From Bacteroidota bacterium (GTDB lineage Bacteria; Bacteroidota; Bacteroidia; Chitinophagales; Chitinophagaceae), in contig JAEWKK010000016.1 of assembly GCA_023386045.1 (NCBI GenBank), positions 62,001 to 126,000 on the forward strand: a stretch of 64,000 nucleotides of DNA, given 5' to 3'. This document shows positions 1 through 7,484 of the stretch, in pieces. Under the pieces are notes generated by a model. That model worked only from the letters and a program-made list of their open reading frames with translations, was not told the origin of the DNA and ran no database searches. The translations under genes and the position numbers were made by a program. The number at the start of each line of letters is the position of its first letter. Position 1 is the first letter of the stretch.

Positions 1-263
1 AGGGTTCTGAAATCAGCTACTGCATTTGATTTTTCCAGTATGGCCGCGATGATCAAACCGCTGCTCATAAAATCAACCAGCTCTCCATAAAAAGGTCTCT
101 CTTTATGCACAGCATAAAACTCGCCAGCTTTCTCTTTGCTAAGACGGGTTTGCTTAAGTGCTACAATGCGAAATCCTGATTTAATGATCTTATCCAGGAT
201 GGCTCCGGCATGACCTTTCCTCATTGCATCGGGTTTGATCATGGTAAATGTTCTGTTATTCAT
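1..263 (-). CDS. ndk: Nucleoside-diphosphate kinase (partial, 3' end outside window)
   Basis: NDK transfers the gamma phosphate from ATP to other NDPs to balance nucleotide pools in the cytoplasm. The minus strand encodes 87 codons from an ATG at 261-263 before running off the window edge. The visible N-terminal part starts [17 protein letters not shown], the conserved first strand and IKPDA motif. Further on it has [14 protein letters not shown], the family RPFF..LV.FMSSG block. The catalytic histidine (NxxHGSD) would lie beyond the edge, so completeness cannot be judged. A TATCTTTG promoter element lies 25 nt upstream of the start. It diverges from the nrnA-like gene at 464. The identification is secure from these motifs. 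Confidence 0.93.
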   Translation of the reverse strand, partial: MNNRTFTMIKPDAMRKGHAGAILDKIIKSGFRIVALKQTRLSKEKAGEFYAVHKERPFYGELVDFMSSGLIIAAILEKSNAVADFRT

Positions 264-288
264 TATTTTCTATTTCAATTTTTCGGCG

Positions 289-296
289 CAAAGATA
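289..296 (-). promoter_or_regulatory. Bacteroidota -7 promoter element for ndk
   Basis: The minus strand reads TATCTTTG, a full match to TAnnTTTG, 25 nt upstream of the ndk start. I see no convincing TTG -33 element. Confidence 0.6.
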
Positions 297-445
297 GGGA
301 AGGGAGGCCAGTTTGATGCCTTTTAATGATGGTTTCAAGACTTGTTTGAATAAATCTGACATGAGCCTGTATGGGACCAAACCGCCCCTCCTGTAAAACA
401 AAAGTTTAAACTTGAAGTCGCTAGCCGAAACCCCAAACTTTCCTA

Positions 446-453
446 TACATTTG
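446..453 (+). promoter_or_regulatory. -7 promoter element for nrnA-like gene
   Basis: TACATTTG matches TAnnTTTG and ends 10 nt before the ATG at 464. The transcript would therefore have a leader of only a few bases. Confidence 0.65.
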
Positions 454-463
454 CGGCTCTTCT

Positions 464-1474
464 ATGCAGCCGATCCATCACATATATGAACAGTTAGAGG
501 GACCACTAAAAAAGATCGTCATCACCATGCACCAGAAACCTGATGCAGATGCCATGGGTTCTGTAATGGGATTGTACCATTTCCTGGTGCAGTTTGGTCA
601 TGAAGTAACAGTGATCTCACCTACCAACTGGGCCCGCTGGCTGAACTGGATGGAAGGAGTGGATGGGGTCATGGATTATGAACTGAATAAAACAGCTGCT
701 GACAAAATTCTTGAACAGGCAGACTGGTTATTTTGCCTTGATCACAATCATTTCAATCGCACCAAAACCATGGCTCCAAAGCTGGCAGCCATTGAATGCG
801 TGAAGATCCTTATAGACCATCACCGGGAGCCGGATGAAGCATCTTTTCAGTATGGAGTTTCCAATGTGGGAAAAAGCTCAACCTGCGAAATGATCTATGA
901 CCTCATCGTAAATTCAGGTCATCGCCATAAGATCAACAAAACCGTTGCAGAATGTTTGTATGCGGGCGTGGTGGCCGACACTGGATCGTTCCGGTTTTCT
1001 TCCACTACTGCACAAACACATCACATGGTAGCGGCGCTCAAAGAGCAGGGACTGGATCATACCCTTGTTCATGAAGCCCTGTATGATAACTTCCTTGAAA
1101 ACAGGCTTCGATTCCTGGGACATGTGTTGAGCAACAGGATGGAGATCATTTACGAGCTGAATACCGCATTGATTTATATTTCAAAGATCGAATTGCTGAA
1201 ATATGATATCAAGACCGGAGATACGGAAGGACTTGTAAATTATCCGCTTTCTATCCAGGGTATCAAACTGGTAGGTTGTGTAATTGACAGGGATGAGGAA
1301 CGCAAATGGTCATTCAGAAGCAAGGGAAGTTTTGACTGTAATGCATTTGCCCGTAAATATTTTGAAGGCGGTGGTCATTTTAATGCGGCAGGTGGAAGAG
1401 ACAGTGCCTCGCTGCAGGAAACAGTAGTGAAATTCCGTGAAGCAATCAAAGAGAACAGTTCTTTATTACAATAA
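464..1474 (+). CDS. nrnA: DHH/DHHA1 phosphoesterase, NrnA-type oligoribonuclease / PAP phosphatase
   Basis: Cytoplasmic DHH-superfamily phosphoesterase of 336 residues, the usual NrnA length. The family degrades short oligoribonucleotides or pGpN and often also removes the 3' phosphate of pAp. Metal-binding motifs are visible in order: HQKPDADA (23-30), DHNH (93-96) and IDHH (117-120). The C-terminal DHHA1 domain carries GGGHFNAAGG. The start is the ATG just downstream of a TACATTTG element. It is followed 13 bp later by the FKBP lipoprotein gene, so the two are probably co-transcribed. Whether the substrate is nanoRNA, pAp or a cyclic dinucleotide product cannot be told from sequence. Confidence 0.9.
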   Translation: MQPIHHIYEQLEGPLKKIVITMHQKPDADAMGSVMGLYHFLVQFGHEVTVISPTNWARWLNWMEGVDGVMDYELNKTAADKILEQADWLFCLDHNHFNRTKTMAPKLAAIECVKILIDHHREPDEASFQYGVSNVGKSSTCEMIYDLIVNSGHRHKINKTVAECLYAGVVADTGSFRFSSTTAQTHHMVAALKEQGLDHTLVHEALYDNFLENRLRFLGHVLSNRMEIIYELNTALIYISKIELLKYDIKTGDTEGLVNYPLSIQGIKLVGCVIDRDEERKWSFRSKGSFDCNAFARKYFEGGGHFNAAGGRDSASLQETVVKFREAIKENSSLLQ

Positions 1475-1487
1475 TCAAAACAAAAAA

Positions 1488-2477
1488 ATGAAACTCGTAA
1501 AAATCGGTTTGGGCATTCTGGCAACTGCTGTAATGATGACAGCATGCAAGAATGTTGATTTCAAAAAAACAAGAGGTGGCGTTGTATACAAATTGTTTCC
1601 CGAAGGCAAGTCAAAGGATTCCATCCTGCCAGGAAATATTGTAAAATATAATGTGATCCGTACAGTTAAAGGCAAGGGTAAAAAAGATACCATCATTCAG
1701 AACAGCTATTTGTCCATGCCGCAATTTGAAGATGTGCGCGCCTCTGAAGGAACTTATTTTGATGCGTTCTCAGAAATCCTTACCAAGGCACATGTAGGAG
1801 ATAGCATCTATTTTGAGCAGTTTATTGATTCCTTTATAGCCAAGCAACCCGACCTTGAAACCAAAACACCTTTCAGAAAAGGTGATGTACTGGTTTCAGC
1901 ACTCAGAATCGTGAACGTATTTAAAACACCTGATGAAGCACAGGCCGATTTCATGAAAGAAAAAGCTGCCAACAGCGACAAGCTGGAAGCAGAAGAGTTG
2001 AAAGGTTTCAATAACTCGCCTGAAGTTCAAACACAAATGGCGATTGATAATAAGATCATCGAAGATTACCTGAAAGCCAATAATATCCAGGCGCAGAAAT
2101 CACCATGGGGTGCTTATGTGCAGGTGATTGAACCAGGCACTGGTCCAAAGCCAACATATGGTAAATATCTTCAGGTGAAATACAGGGGTACTAACCTGCA
2201 AGGGGAAGAATTTGACAAAGGAGTTTTCCCTCTACAGTTTGGAATGGGACGCTCTATCAAAGGTTTTGAAGAAGGTGTTCGTTTCCTTGCCAAAGGTGGT
2301 AAAGCCAGGGTTTTTGTTCCTTCCATGCTGGGTTATGGTCCAAGAGGAAGCGGCGATAAGATTAAACCTAATGAAGTTTTATCATTTGAACTGGAGCTTC
2401 TTGATATTTCTGATTCACTGCAACCACAGGAAAAACCTGCACTGCCTGATACTTCGCATGAAGGTCACGGTCATTAA
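1488..2477 (+). CDS. FKBP-type peptidyl-prolyl cis-trans isomerase, lipoprotein
   Basis: Predicted outer-membrane or periplasmic lipoprotein foldase of 329 residues. The start is taken as the ATG at 1488, because the signal peptide begins there (MKLVKIGLGILATAVMMTAC, lipobox Cys20) and longer starts would overlap the end of the upstream gene. The middle holds a helical FKBP_N-like region. The C-terminal third is an FKBP domain (about residues 205-312) with YGKYLQVKYRG, FDKG, GFEEGV and GYGPRG. The last residues are histidine rich (HEGHGH), which may bind metal. It ends at a strong terminator and is probably co-transcribed with the nrnA-like gene. Confidence 0.88.
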   Translation: MKLVKIGLGILATAVMMTACKNVDFKKTRGGVVYKLFPEGKSKDSILPGNIVKYNVIRTVKGKGKKDTIIQNSYLSMPQFEDVRASEGTYFDAFSEILTKAHVGDSIYFEQFIDSFIAKQPDLETKTPFRKGDVLVSALRIVNVFKTPDEAQADFMKEKAANSDKLEAEELKGFNNSPEVQTQMAIDNKIIEDYLKANNIQAQKSPWGAYVQVIEPGTGPKPTYGKYLQVKYRGTNLQGEEFDKGVFPLQFGMGRSIKGFEEGVRFLAKGGKARVFVPSMLGYGPRGSGDKIKPNEVLSFELELLDISDSLQPQEKPALPDTSHEGHGH

Positions 2478-2505
2478 AATTTGAATCGAAATTTTTACGA
2501 TCTTT

Positions 2506-2534
2506 ATGCCCATCCGCCGATGGGCATTTTTTTT
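2506..2534 (+). terminator. Rho-independent terminator after FKBP gene
   Basis: A perfect 9-bp stem, ATGCCCATC / GATGGGCAT, with a 4-nt loop is followed by a run of T (2527-2534). It is well placed to end the nrnA-FKBP transcript, 29 bp after the stop codon. Confidence 0.88.
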
Positions 2535-2640
2535 GAAAGGGTCCCGTTTTTAGTCCAAGTTCCATTTAAAATCCATCGCCCTGGAAAATTGAATTTAACA
2601 ATACGTATCCTTACCCGTTTGATGAAGACTGTATAAAAAT

Positions 2641-3507
2641 TTATCCGCGCCAGCGGTTGAGAGAAGAGCAATCAGTTTGCTCTTTTTCTTTTAATGCCTG
2701 TACCAGTTGTATCACCTGCATGGCCTCCTTTACATCATGCACCCTGAGTATATTGGCACCATTCAAAAGAGCAATGGTATTCATCACCGTAGTGCCGTTG
2801 AGTGCTTCTTCTGGTGTTATTCCAAGAGTTTTATATACCGTGGCCTTTCGTGAAAGTCCAACAAGCAAAGGTTTTTTCAACTGGCTAAAAAAAGAAAGTT
2901 CGCGAAGCAGGGTAAAATTGTGCTCCCTTGTTTTTCCAAAACCAAATCCCGGATCGATGATGATATCCTGTATTCCCTGATCCACCAGCCTTGTGATGGC
3001 ATTGTTCAAAACATCAAACACTTCGAGTGTTACATTCTCATAAACGGGATTTTTTTGCATGGTCTGCGGATCGCCTTTCATATGCATCAACACATAAGGC
3101 ACTTTCATATCTGCAACCACCTCAAGAAGCGATTCATCAATGGTTCCCGCGCTTACATCATTCACAATATGTGCCCCTGCCTGAATGGCTTCCCTGGCTA
3201 CTTTGCCATAATAGGTATCTATGGAAATGATTGCTGAAGGAAATTTCTTGTGAATGAGTTGCAAGGCTGGCATCACTCTTTGTAATTCTTCATCCTGGTC
3301 TACACGCTCGCTTCCCGGCCTGGTGCTTTGTCCTCCAATATCGAGAATTGTTGCGCCGTCGGCGATCATCTTCTCAACCTTAAACAATAATTCATCCTGA
3401 CTGGTACGGCTGCCGCTGTAAAATGAATCCGGAGTAAGATTGATGATGCCCATTACTACAGGCTCGTTGATGATCAGGAACCTGCCTTTACAATTCAATG
3501 TGAACAT
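2641..3507 (-). CDS. folP: Dihydropteroate synthase
   Basis: Condenses 6-hydroxymethyl-dihydropterin pyrophosphate with p-aminobenzoate in folate synthesis; it is the sulfonamide target. It has 288 residues, the normal length. Key motifs are MGIINLTPDSFYSG (19-32, loop 1), DIGGQSTRPGS (56-66, loop 2 with the pABA/sulfonamide-contacting S-T-R-P), DVSAG, DPGFGFGKT (pterin pocket), GLSRK and a C-terminal VHDV. The ATG start (3505-3507) is only 27 bp from the ATG of the divergent DUF1599 gene. Its own promoter must therefore lie within or very near the neighbour's 5' coding sequence. Confidence 0.96.
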   Translation of the reverse strand: MFTLNCKGRFLIINEPVVMGIINLTPDSFYSGSRTSQDELLFKVEKMIADGATILDIGGQSTRPGSERVDQDEELQRVMPALQLIHKKFPSAIISIDTYYGKVAREAIQAGAHIVNDVSAGTIDESLLEVVADMKVPYVLMHMKGDPQTMQKNPVYENVTLEVFDVLNNAITRLVDQGIQDIIIDPGFGFGKTREHNFTLLRELSFFSQLKKPLLVGLSRKATVYKTLGITPEEALNGTTVMNTIALLNGANILRVHDVKEAMQVIQLVQALKEKEQTDCSSLNRWRG

Positions 3508-3521
3508 TTGACCTTGTTTGC

Positions 3522-3529
3522 TATTTTTG
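3522..3529 (+). promoter_or_regulatory. -7 promoter element for DUF1599 gene
   Basis: TATTTTTG matches TAnnTTTG and ends 5 nt before the ATG at 3535. This geometry implies a leaderless message. It sits in the 27-bp gap between two divergent genes. Confidence 0.6.
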
Positions 3530-3534
3530 AATGG

Positions 3535-4095
3535 ATGAAGTTAACCACGAACGAACAATACGACACGGTCATCACTGAATGCGAGGATATATTTTTTAAA
3601 AAGACAAGAGATTATGGCACGGCCTGGAGAGTGCTCAGGCCCATATCAATTATTGACCAGGTCTATATCAAAGCACAACGTATCCGGAATATCCAGGAAA
3701 AAGGAGAACAGAAAGTAGAAAAACTTGGCGATGATATCCGTAGTGAATTCATCGGCATCATCAATTATTCAATTATCGGGCTTATTCAAATGGATCTCAC
3801 TGAAAATGATCCGGAAGAACTCGATGTTGAAACCGTTGCGGAATTGTATCATACCCGTTTTATATCAGCCAAGACCCTGATGCAAAGTAAAAACCATGAT
3901 TATGGTGAAGCATGGCGGAACATGACACAGGAAAGTTTCGTGGACCTTATCCTGATGAAACTGCAACGGATGCGACAGATTGTTTCCAATAAAGGCAAAA
4001 CCCTGATCAGCGAAGGTCTGGATGCCAATTTTTATGACATGATCAACTATGCTGTTTTTGCATTGATATTAATGGAAGAATCCAAAATGAACTGA
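3535..4095 (+). CDS. Duplicated DUF1599-domain protein
   Basis: A 186-residue cytoplasmic all-helical protein of unknown function, well known in Bacteroidota. It contains two copies of the same module. The first has KKTRDYGTAWRVLRP, a central IKAQRIRNI helix and a closing INYSIIGLIQMDL. The second has SKNHDYGEAWRNM, LMKLQRMRQI and INYAVFALILM. The start is the ATG at 3535: an upstream in-frame TTG (3508) would add residues lying across the promoter element. It is followed after 1 bp by the BT_3928-like gene, a pairing seen across Bacteroidota, usually next to tpiA. No function is claimed. Confidence 0.85.
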   Translation: MKLTTNEQYDTVITECEDIFFKKTRDYGTAWRVLRPISIIDQVYIKAQRIRNIQEKGEQKVEKLGDDIRSEFIGIINYSIIGLIQMDLTENDPEELDVETVAELYHTRFISAKTLMQSKNHDYGEAWRNMTQESFVDLILMKLQRMRQIVSNKGKTLISEGLDANFYDMINYAVFALILMEESKMN

Positions 4096-4096
4096 T

Positions 4097-5314
4097 ATGA
4101 GAATGGCCGTAAGAATTGTACAGGTTCTGGTTAGCGTATTATTTATTGTTTCAGGAATTGTAAAGGCTAATGACCCGCAGGGACTTAGTTTTAAGATGCA
4201 GGAGTTCTTCGAGGTCTGGAACGCTGATTTGGCAAGTGGAGGATTTTTTGCTAAAAATTTTTTCATCTCCCTTTTTGAATACCTGCATCAACATTCCTTA
4301 TTTCTTTCGGTAACTATGATCACACTGGAGATCATGGCTGGAGTAGCGCTGCTCCTTGGTTGGAAGAAAAAATTCATTCTGTGGTTATTATTAGTCCTGA
4401 TACTGTTCTTTAGTTTTCTTACGGCCTATGCTTATCTCTCTACCAATCCCGATGGTTCACCCAAATTCACCAATTGCGGTTGTTTTGGTGATTGCATTCC
4501 GCTTCAGCCACGAACATCATTTTTAAAAGACCTGGCATTACTGGCTTTGATCATTTTTTTACTGGCAGGACAAAGATTCATCCAGCCTGTATTATCAAAA
4601 GGTATCAGAACAATTGTACTGGCAACAACCTTACTATTAAGCCTGCTGCTCCAATGGTATGTCCTGAATTATTTACCACTTGCAGATTGCCTTCCATTCA
4701 GGAAGGGAAATAATCTTCCTGAAAAAATGAAGCCACCTAAAAACTCCATTCCATCTGTTTATGAAACAAGACTGGTATACAGGAATACAAGGACAGGTGA
4801 AAAGAAAGACATGAGCCAGGATGATTTTAACCAGAGCAGGATCTGGGAAGATCCTTCATGGAAGTGGGATACAACGATCACCAAACTGGTGAGAAAGGGG
4901 AACGACATTCCGGAAATACAGGGATTTTCCTTAATGGGGCAGGAGTATATGGATTCAACTTCTGGTAGTATGATCAAGCCCGATTCCACCACAACGATCC
5001 TGAATCAGCCAAAGGCAATTCTGGGATTTGGTCTTGATGGTGCAGGAGAGGACTGGCTAAAAGATTTTAAATCTCTTGTTGCAGTGGCCAACAGGAAAAA
5101 TATCCCGGTTTATTTTACCAGCAATAATCCAGGTGCCTTTCAAAAATTATTTGCCAGCAATGGTATTGTGATCCCTGTTTTCTCAACTGATTTTACCGTC
5201 ATCAGAACGGCTGCCAGAACCAATCCTGCTTTTTATTTATTGAAGCAGGGAACTGTTGTAGAAAAATACAGTTACCGGCAGTTGGAAGCCCTGTCAGAAC
5301 AAATCGAAAAGTAA
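4097..5314 (+). CDS. BT_3928-type membrane protein, DoxX/MauE-like with thioredoxin-like tail
   Basis: Inner-membrane protein of 405 residues. The N-terminal half has about five hydrophobic segments (near 5-22, 70-88, 93-113, 145-158, 171-190) in the DoxX/MauE style. After the third segment comes a cysteine cluster CGCFGDC (Cys127, 129, 133), with a further Cys198. The C-terminal 200 residues are soluble, probably periplasmic, and resemble a degenerate thioredoxin-like fold without a CxxC. The cysteine cluster suggests redox or metal chemistry, but no activity is established. It starts 1 bp after the DUF1599 gene, so the two are surely co-transcribed. Confidence 0.8.
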   Translation: MRMAVRIVQVLVSVLFIVSGIVKANDPQGLSFKMQEFFEVWNADLASGGFFAKNFFISLFEYLHQHSLFLSVTMITLEIMAGVALLLGWKKKFILWLLLVLILFFSFLTAYAYLSTNPDGSPKFTNCGCFGDCIPLQPRTSFLKDLALLALIIFLLAGQRFIQPVLSKGIRTIVLATTLLLSLLLQWYVLNYLPLADCLPFRKGNNLPEKMKPPKNSIPSVYETRLVYRNTRTGEKKDMSQDDFNQSRIWEDPSWKWDTTITKLVRKGNDIPEIQGFSLMGQEYMDSTSGSMIKPDSTTTILNQPKAILGFGLDGAGEDWLKDFKSLVAVANRKNIPVYFTSNNPGAFQKLFASNGIVIPVFSTDFTVIRTAARTNPAFYLLKQGTVVEKYSYRQLEALSEQIEK

Positions 5315-5335
5315 TAATCATCTTAAACTAATGAG

Positions 5336-6382
5336 GTGCTAAAATACATTGCAAGGAAAATGTTTTATGGCCTGCTCGTTTTGATCGGGGTGGTTGTACT
5401 TGTATTTGTATTATTCCAGGGCTTTGGTGATCCTGCCCGGTTAGTAATGGGACAAACCGGGGATGCTGCCACCCAGGAAAATATCAGGAAAGAGCTGTAC
5501 CTCGACCAGCCTAAATGGAAGCAGTTTATTTTTTATCTCAATGATGTTTCACCTGTTGCCATACATAGCAGTGAAGAAATAGAAAAAAAGCAGTTGCAGG
5601 GATTTTTTATTGGTGGTGAAAAAAAAGTTGGGATCAAGCTGCCTTACCTGCGCAAATCGTACCAGACAAAAAGATCGGTAAGTGATTTATTATTAGAAGC
5701 GCTGCCCGGAACATTGATGCTGGCCATTGCTGCCATGCTTATTGCCATTATTATTGGAATTCCATTGGGCGTGGTAGCCGCTGTCAAACAAAATACCTGG
5801 CTGGATACTACAGCTATTTTCTCGAGTATAGTTGGCATTTCTGCTCCTTCATTTTTTATGGGCATCATCATCGCCTATGTATTTGGTTTTTTATGGAGCG
5901 ACTGGACCGGACTTCATATCACGGGAAGCTGGTTTGATATAGATGATACAGGAGCCAGGCGTCTGAGTTTACAGAACCTTATCTTACCAGCCATTACACT
6001 TGGCATCAGGCCTCTGGCCATCATCACCCAGCTCACCAGGAGTTCCATGCTGGATGTACTGGACCAGGATTATATAAGAACGGCTTATGCAAAAGGTTTG
6101 AGCCAGAGATCAGTAATTTGGAAACATGGACTGCGGAACGCACTCAACCCGGTTGTAACAGCTATTACCGGATGGTTTGCTGAACTTTTAGCCGGTGCCT
6201 TTTTCATTGAATATATTTTCGGCTGGAAGGGGATAGGAAAAGTTACGGTTGATGCCCTGGAAAAGCTGGACTTCCCGGTTGTTATGGGATCGGTGCTCAT
6301 TACTGCCACATTTTTTATCCTGATCAATATTCTTGCTGATATTCTTTACGGCATCATTGATCCACGTGTCAGGATCAAATAG
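5336..6382 (+). CDS. ABC transporter permease, dipeptide/oligopeptide (DppB/OppB) type
   Basis: A 348-residue inner-membrane permease of the binding-protein-dependent peptide/nickel family. It has one N-terminal transmembrane helix, a large periplasmic loop, then the five-helix transport core. The EAA loop that contacts the ATPase is seen in DYIRTAYAKGLSQRSVIWKH, followed by RNALNPV. It ends with the typical IIDPRVRIK. The start is a GTG at 5336: the ATG at 5331 is out of frame and stops at once. No ATPase or binding protein gene is adjacent, so the substrate cannot be inferred. It follows the BT_3928-like gene by 21 bp. Confidence 0.9.
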   Translation: MLKYIARKMFYGLLVLIGVVVLVFVLFQGFGDPARLVMGQTGDAATQENIRKELYLDQPKWKQFIFYLNDVSPVAIHSSEEIEKKQLQGFFIGGEKKVGIKLPYLRKSYQTKRSVSDLLLEALPGTLMLAIAAMLIAIIIGIPLGVVAAVKQNTWLDTTAIFSSIVGISAPSFFMGIIIAYVFGFLWSDWTGLHITGSWFDIDDTGARRLSLQNLILPAITLGIRPLAIITQLTRSSMLDVLDQDYIRTAYAKGLSQRSVIWKHGLRNALNPVVTAITGWFAELLAGAFFIEYIFGWKGIGKVTVDALEKLDFPVVMGSVLITATFFILINILADILYGIIDPRVRIK

Positions 6383-6510
6383 GATTGTTGTTTGAACATC
6401 TGAATCACTACGGCAGTGCTTCAAATTTTTTATATCTGCTTCATCAAAAGTTCTATCTTTAAGTACAAGCCAAGCCACCATTACGATTGCTCAACTTTAA
6501 AACCATTCTT

Positions 6511-6954
6511 ATGGAAAGAATCGCTGATGTACTGGCCCGTAAGTATCCCCAATTCAATACAATCGTTCCCCATTGCCGTGTGAGTGATGCACTCTACCAG
6601 ATGTTATGTGAAAACGTTGATTTCCTGATCGTGATTGAAGACGACAGGTTCCAGGGCATCATTACGGATCATGACATTGCCAGTCGCATTTTGTTTGAGG
6701 ACAGACCTTTGAACAAGATCAGGGTTCATGAATTCATGAGCCGGACTTTACCAGTAGCCACTTCAGATGAAACACTGGAGCAATGCATGCAATTAATGGA
6801 GCGCTACAATGTTCGTCACCTGGCCATCTTTGACCAGTTCGATTTTCGTGGTGTGGTTTCTTCATCCGATCTGATGCATGAAGCGCTGAGCGATCGAAGT
6901 ACGGCATTTGAAGAATCTGTAAACAAAAGGCAGGGATATCCCTGGAATTATTGA
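6511..6954 (+). CDS. Tandem CBS-domain protein
   Basis: A 147-residue stand-alone CBS pair (Bateman module), expected to bind adenine nucleotides in the cytoplasm. The first CBS runs from about residue 7 to 62, with DFLIVIEDDRFQGIITDHDI. The second covers about 72-130, with VRHLAIFDQFDFRGVVSSSD. The start is the ATG at 6511; an in-frame TTG at 6487 lies in the untranslated leader. A TATCTTTA element at 6454-6461, a one-base variant of TAnnTTTG, could be its promoter. The end overlaps the convergent DciA-like gene by 7 bp. The ligand and partner are unknown. Confidence 0.85.
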   Translation: MERIADVLARKYPQFNTIVPHCRVSDALYQMLCENVDFLIVIEDDRFQGIITDHDIASRILFEDRPLNKIRVHEFMSRTLPVATSDETLEQCMQLMERYNVRHLAIFDQFDFRGVVSSSDLMHEALSDRSTAFEESVNKRQGYPWNY

Positions 6955-7229
6955 ATGACGATTTCGTCAATAACTTTTTCTCCTAAAGCTTCGTTCACGC
7001 GAAGCTTTATTTTTTCCTTTTGATAAAGAAGTTCCTGCTTCAATGGAGCTACGCTGGTTTTTATGAAGAGAGTGCGGTTGATCACTTTTAGTTCATCGGT
7101 ATAACGGGCAATGGTCTTGCCCATAACTTTCTCCCAGACATCATTGACCTGAAGGCCCTGGATCTCACCTTTCAGCCTGCTCTGGTTAAGAAATTGTTTG
7201 ATGGCATCACCGATTTTGTACTGGCCCAT
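6948..7229 (-). CDS. DciA-like protein (DUF721)
   Basis: A 93-residue protein matching the DUF721/DciA N-terminal KH-like domain: KIGDAIKQFLNQSRLKG, VNDVWEKVMGKTIARYT, then FIKTSVAPLKQELLYQKEKI. DciA proteins load or assist the replicative helicase DnaB. It lies just downstream of recF on the same strand, the neighbourhood expected for this family, but separated from it by the octamer repeat array. It is shorter than proteobacterial DciA and lacks a C-terminal tail. The name is by family resemblance; a helicase-loading role is inferred. Confidence 0.8.
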   Translation of the reverse strand: MGQYKIGDAIKQFLNQSRLKGEIQGLQVNDVWEKVMGKTIARYTDELKVINRTLFIKTSVAPLKQELLYQKEKIKLRVNEALGEKVIDEIVIQ

Positions 7230-7246
7230 GGAGCGAAGATATTAGA

Positions 7247-7282
7247 AGTTTACTAGTTCACAAGTTCACGAGTTCACAAGTT
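7247..7282 (-). repeat. Octamer tandem repeat, inverted arm
   Basis: About four and a half head-to-tail octamers, AGTTTACT, AGTTCACA, AGTTCACG, AGTTCACA, AGTT. These are the reverse complement of the octamers at 7381-7484, so the two blocks can pair as a long imperfect inverted repeat around a roughly 100-bp AT-rich loop. Confidence 0.85.
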
Positions 7283-7380
7283 GGGTTTTCTAAGGGAGCA
7301 TTCGGATTACTTATTTTTGGTGTTCCTCAGAATTATTTAATAAGAGAATTGCAACTCCTTTTTGTATTTACCAATAAAAG

Positions 7381-7484
7381 GAACTCATGAACTCATGAAC
7401 TCATGCACTCGTGAACTCGTGAACTTGAAAACTTGTAAACTTGGGAACTCGTGAACTTGTGAACTTGTGAACTCGTGAACTCTT
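7381..7484 (+). repeat. Octamer tandem repeat array, 13 units of GAACTYRT type
   Basis: Thirteen consecutive 8-bp units run without a phase break from 7381 to 7484. Variants are GAACTCAT (three), GCACTCGT, GAACTCGT (three), GAACTTGA, AAACTTGT, AAACTTGG, GAACTTGT (two) and GAACTCTT. The array ends exactly at the recF stop codon (TCA at 7484-7486 on this strand). No open frame or RNA gene explains it. Confidence 0.92.

Noticed and set aside
7381..7484. Octamer array considered as a CRISPR
   Set aside because: Units are contiguous 8-mers with no unique spacers of 30 bp or more, and there are no cas genes in the window.
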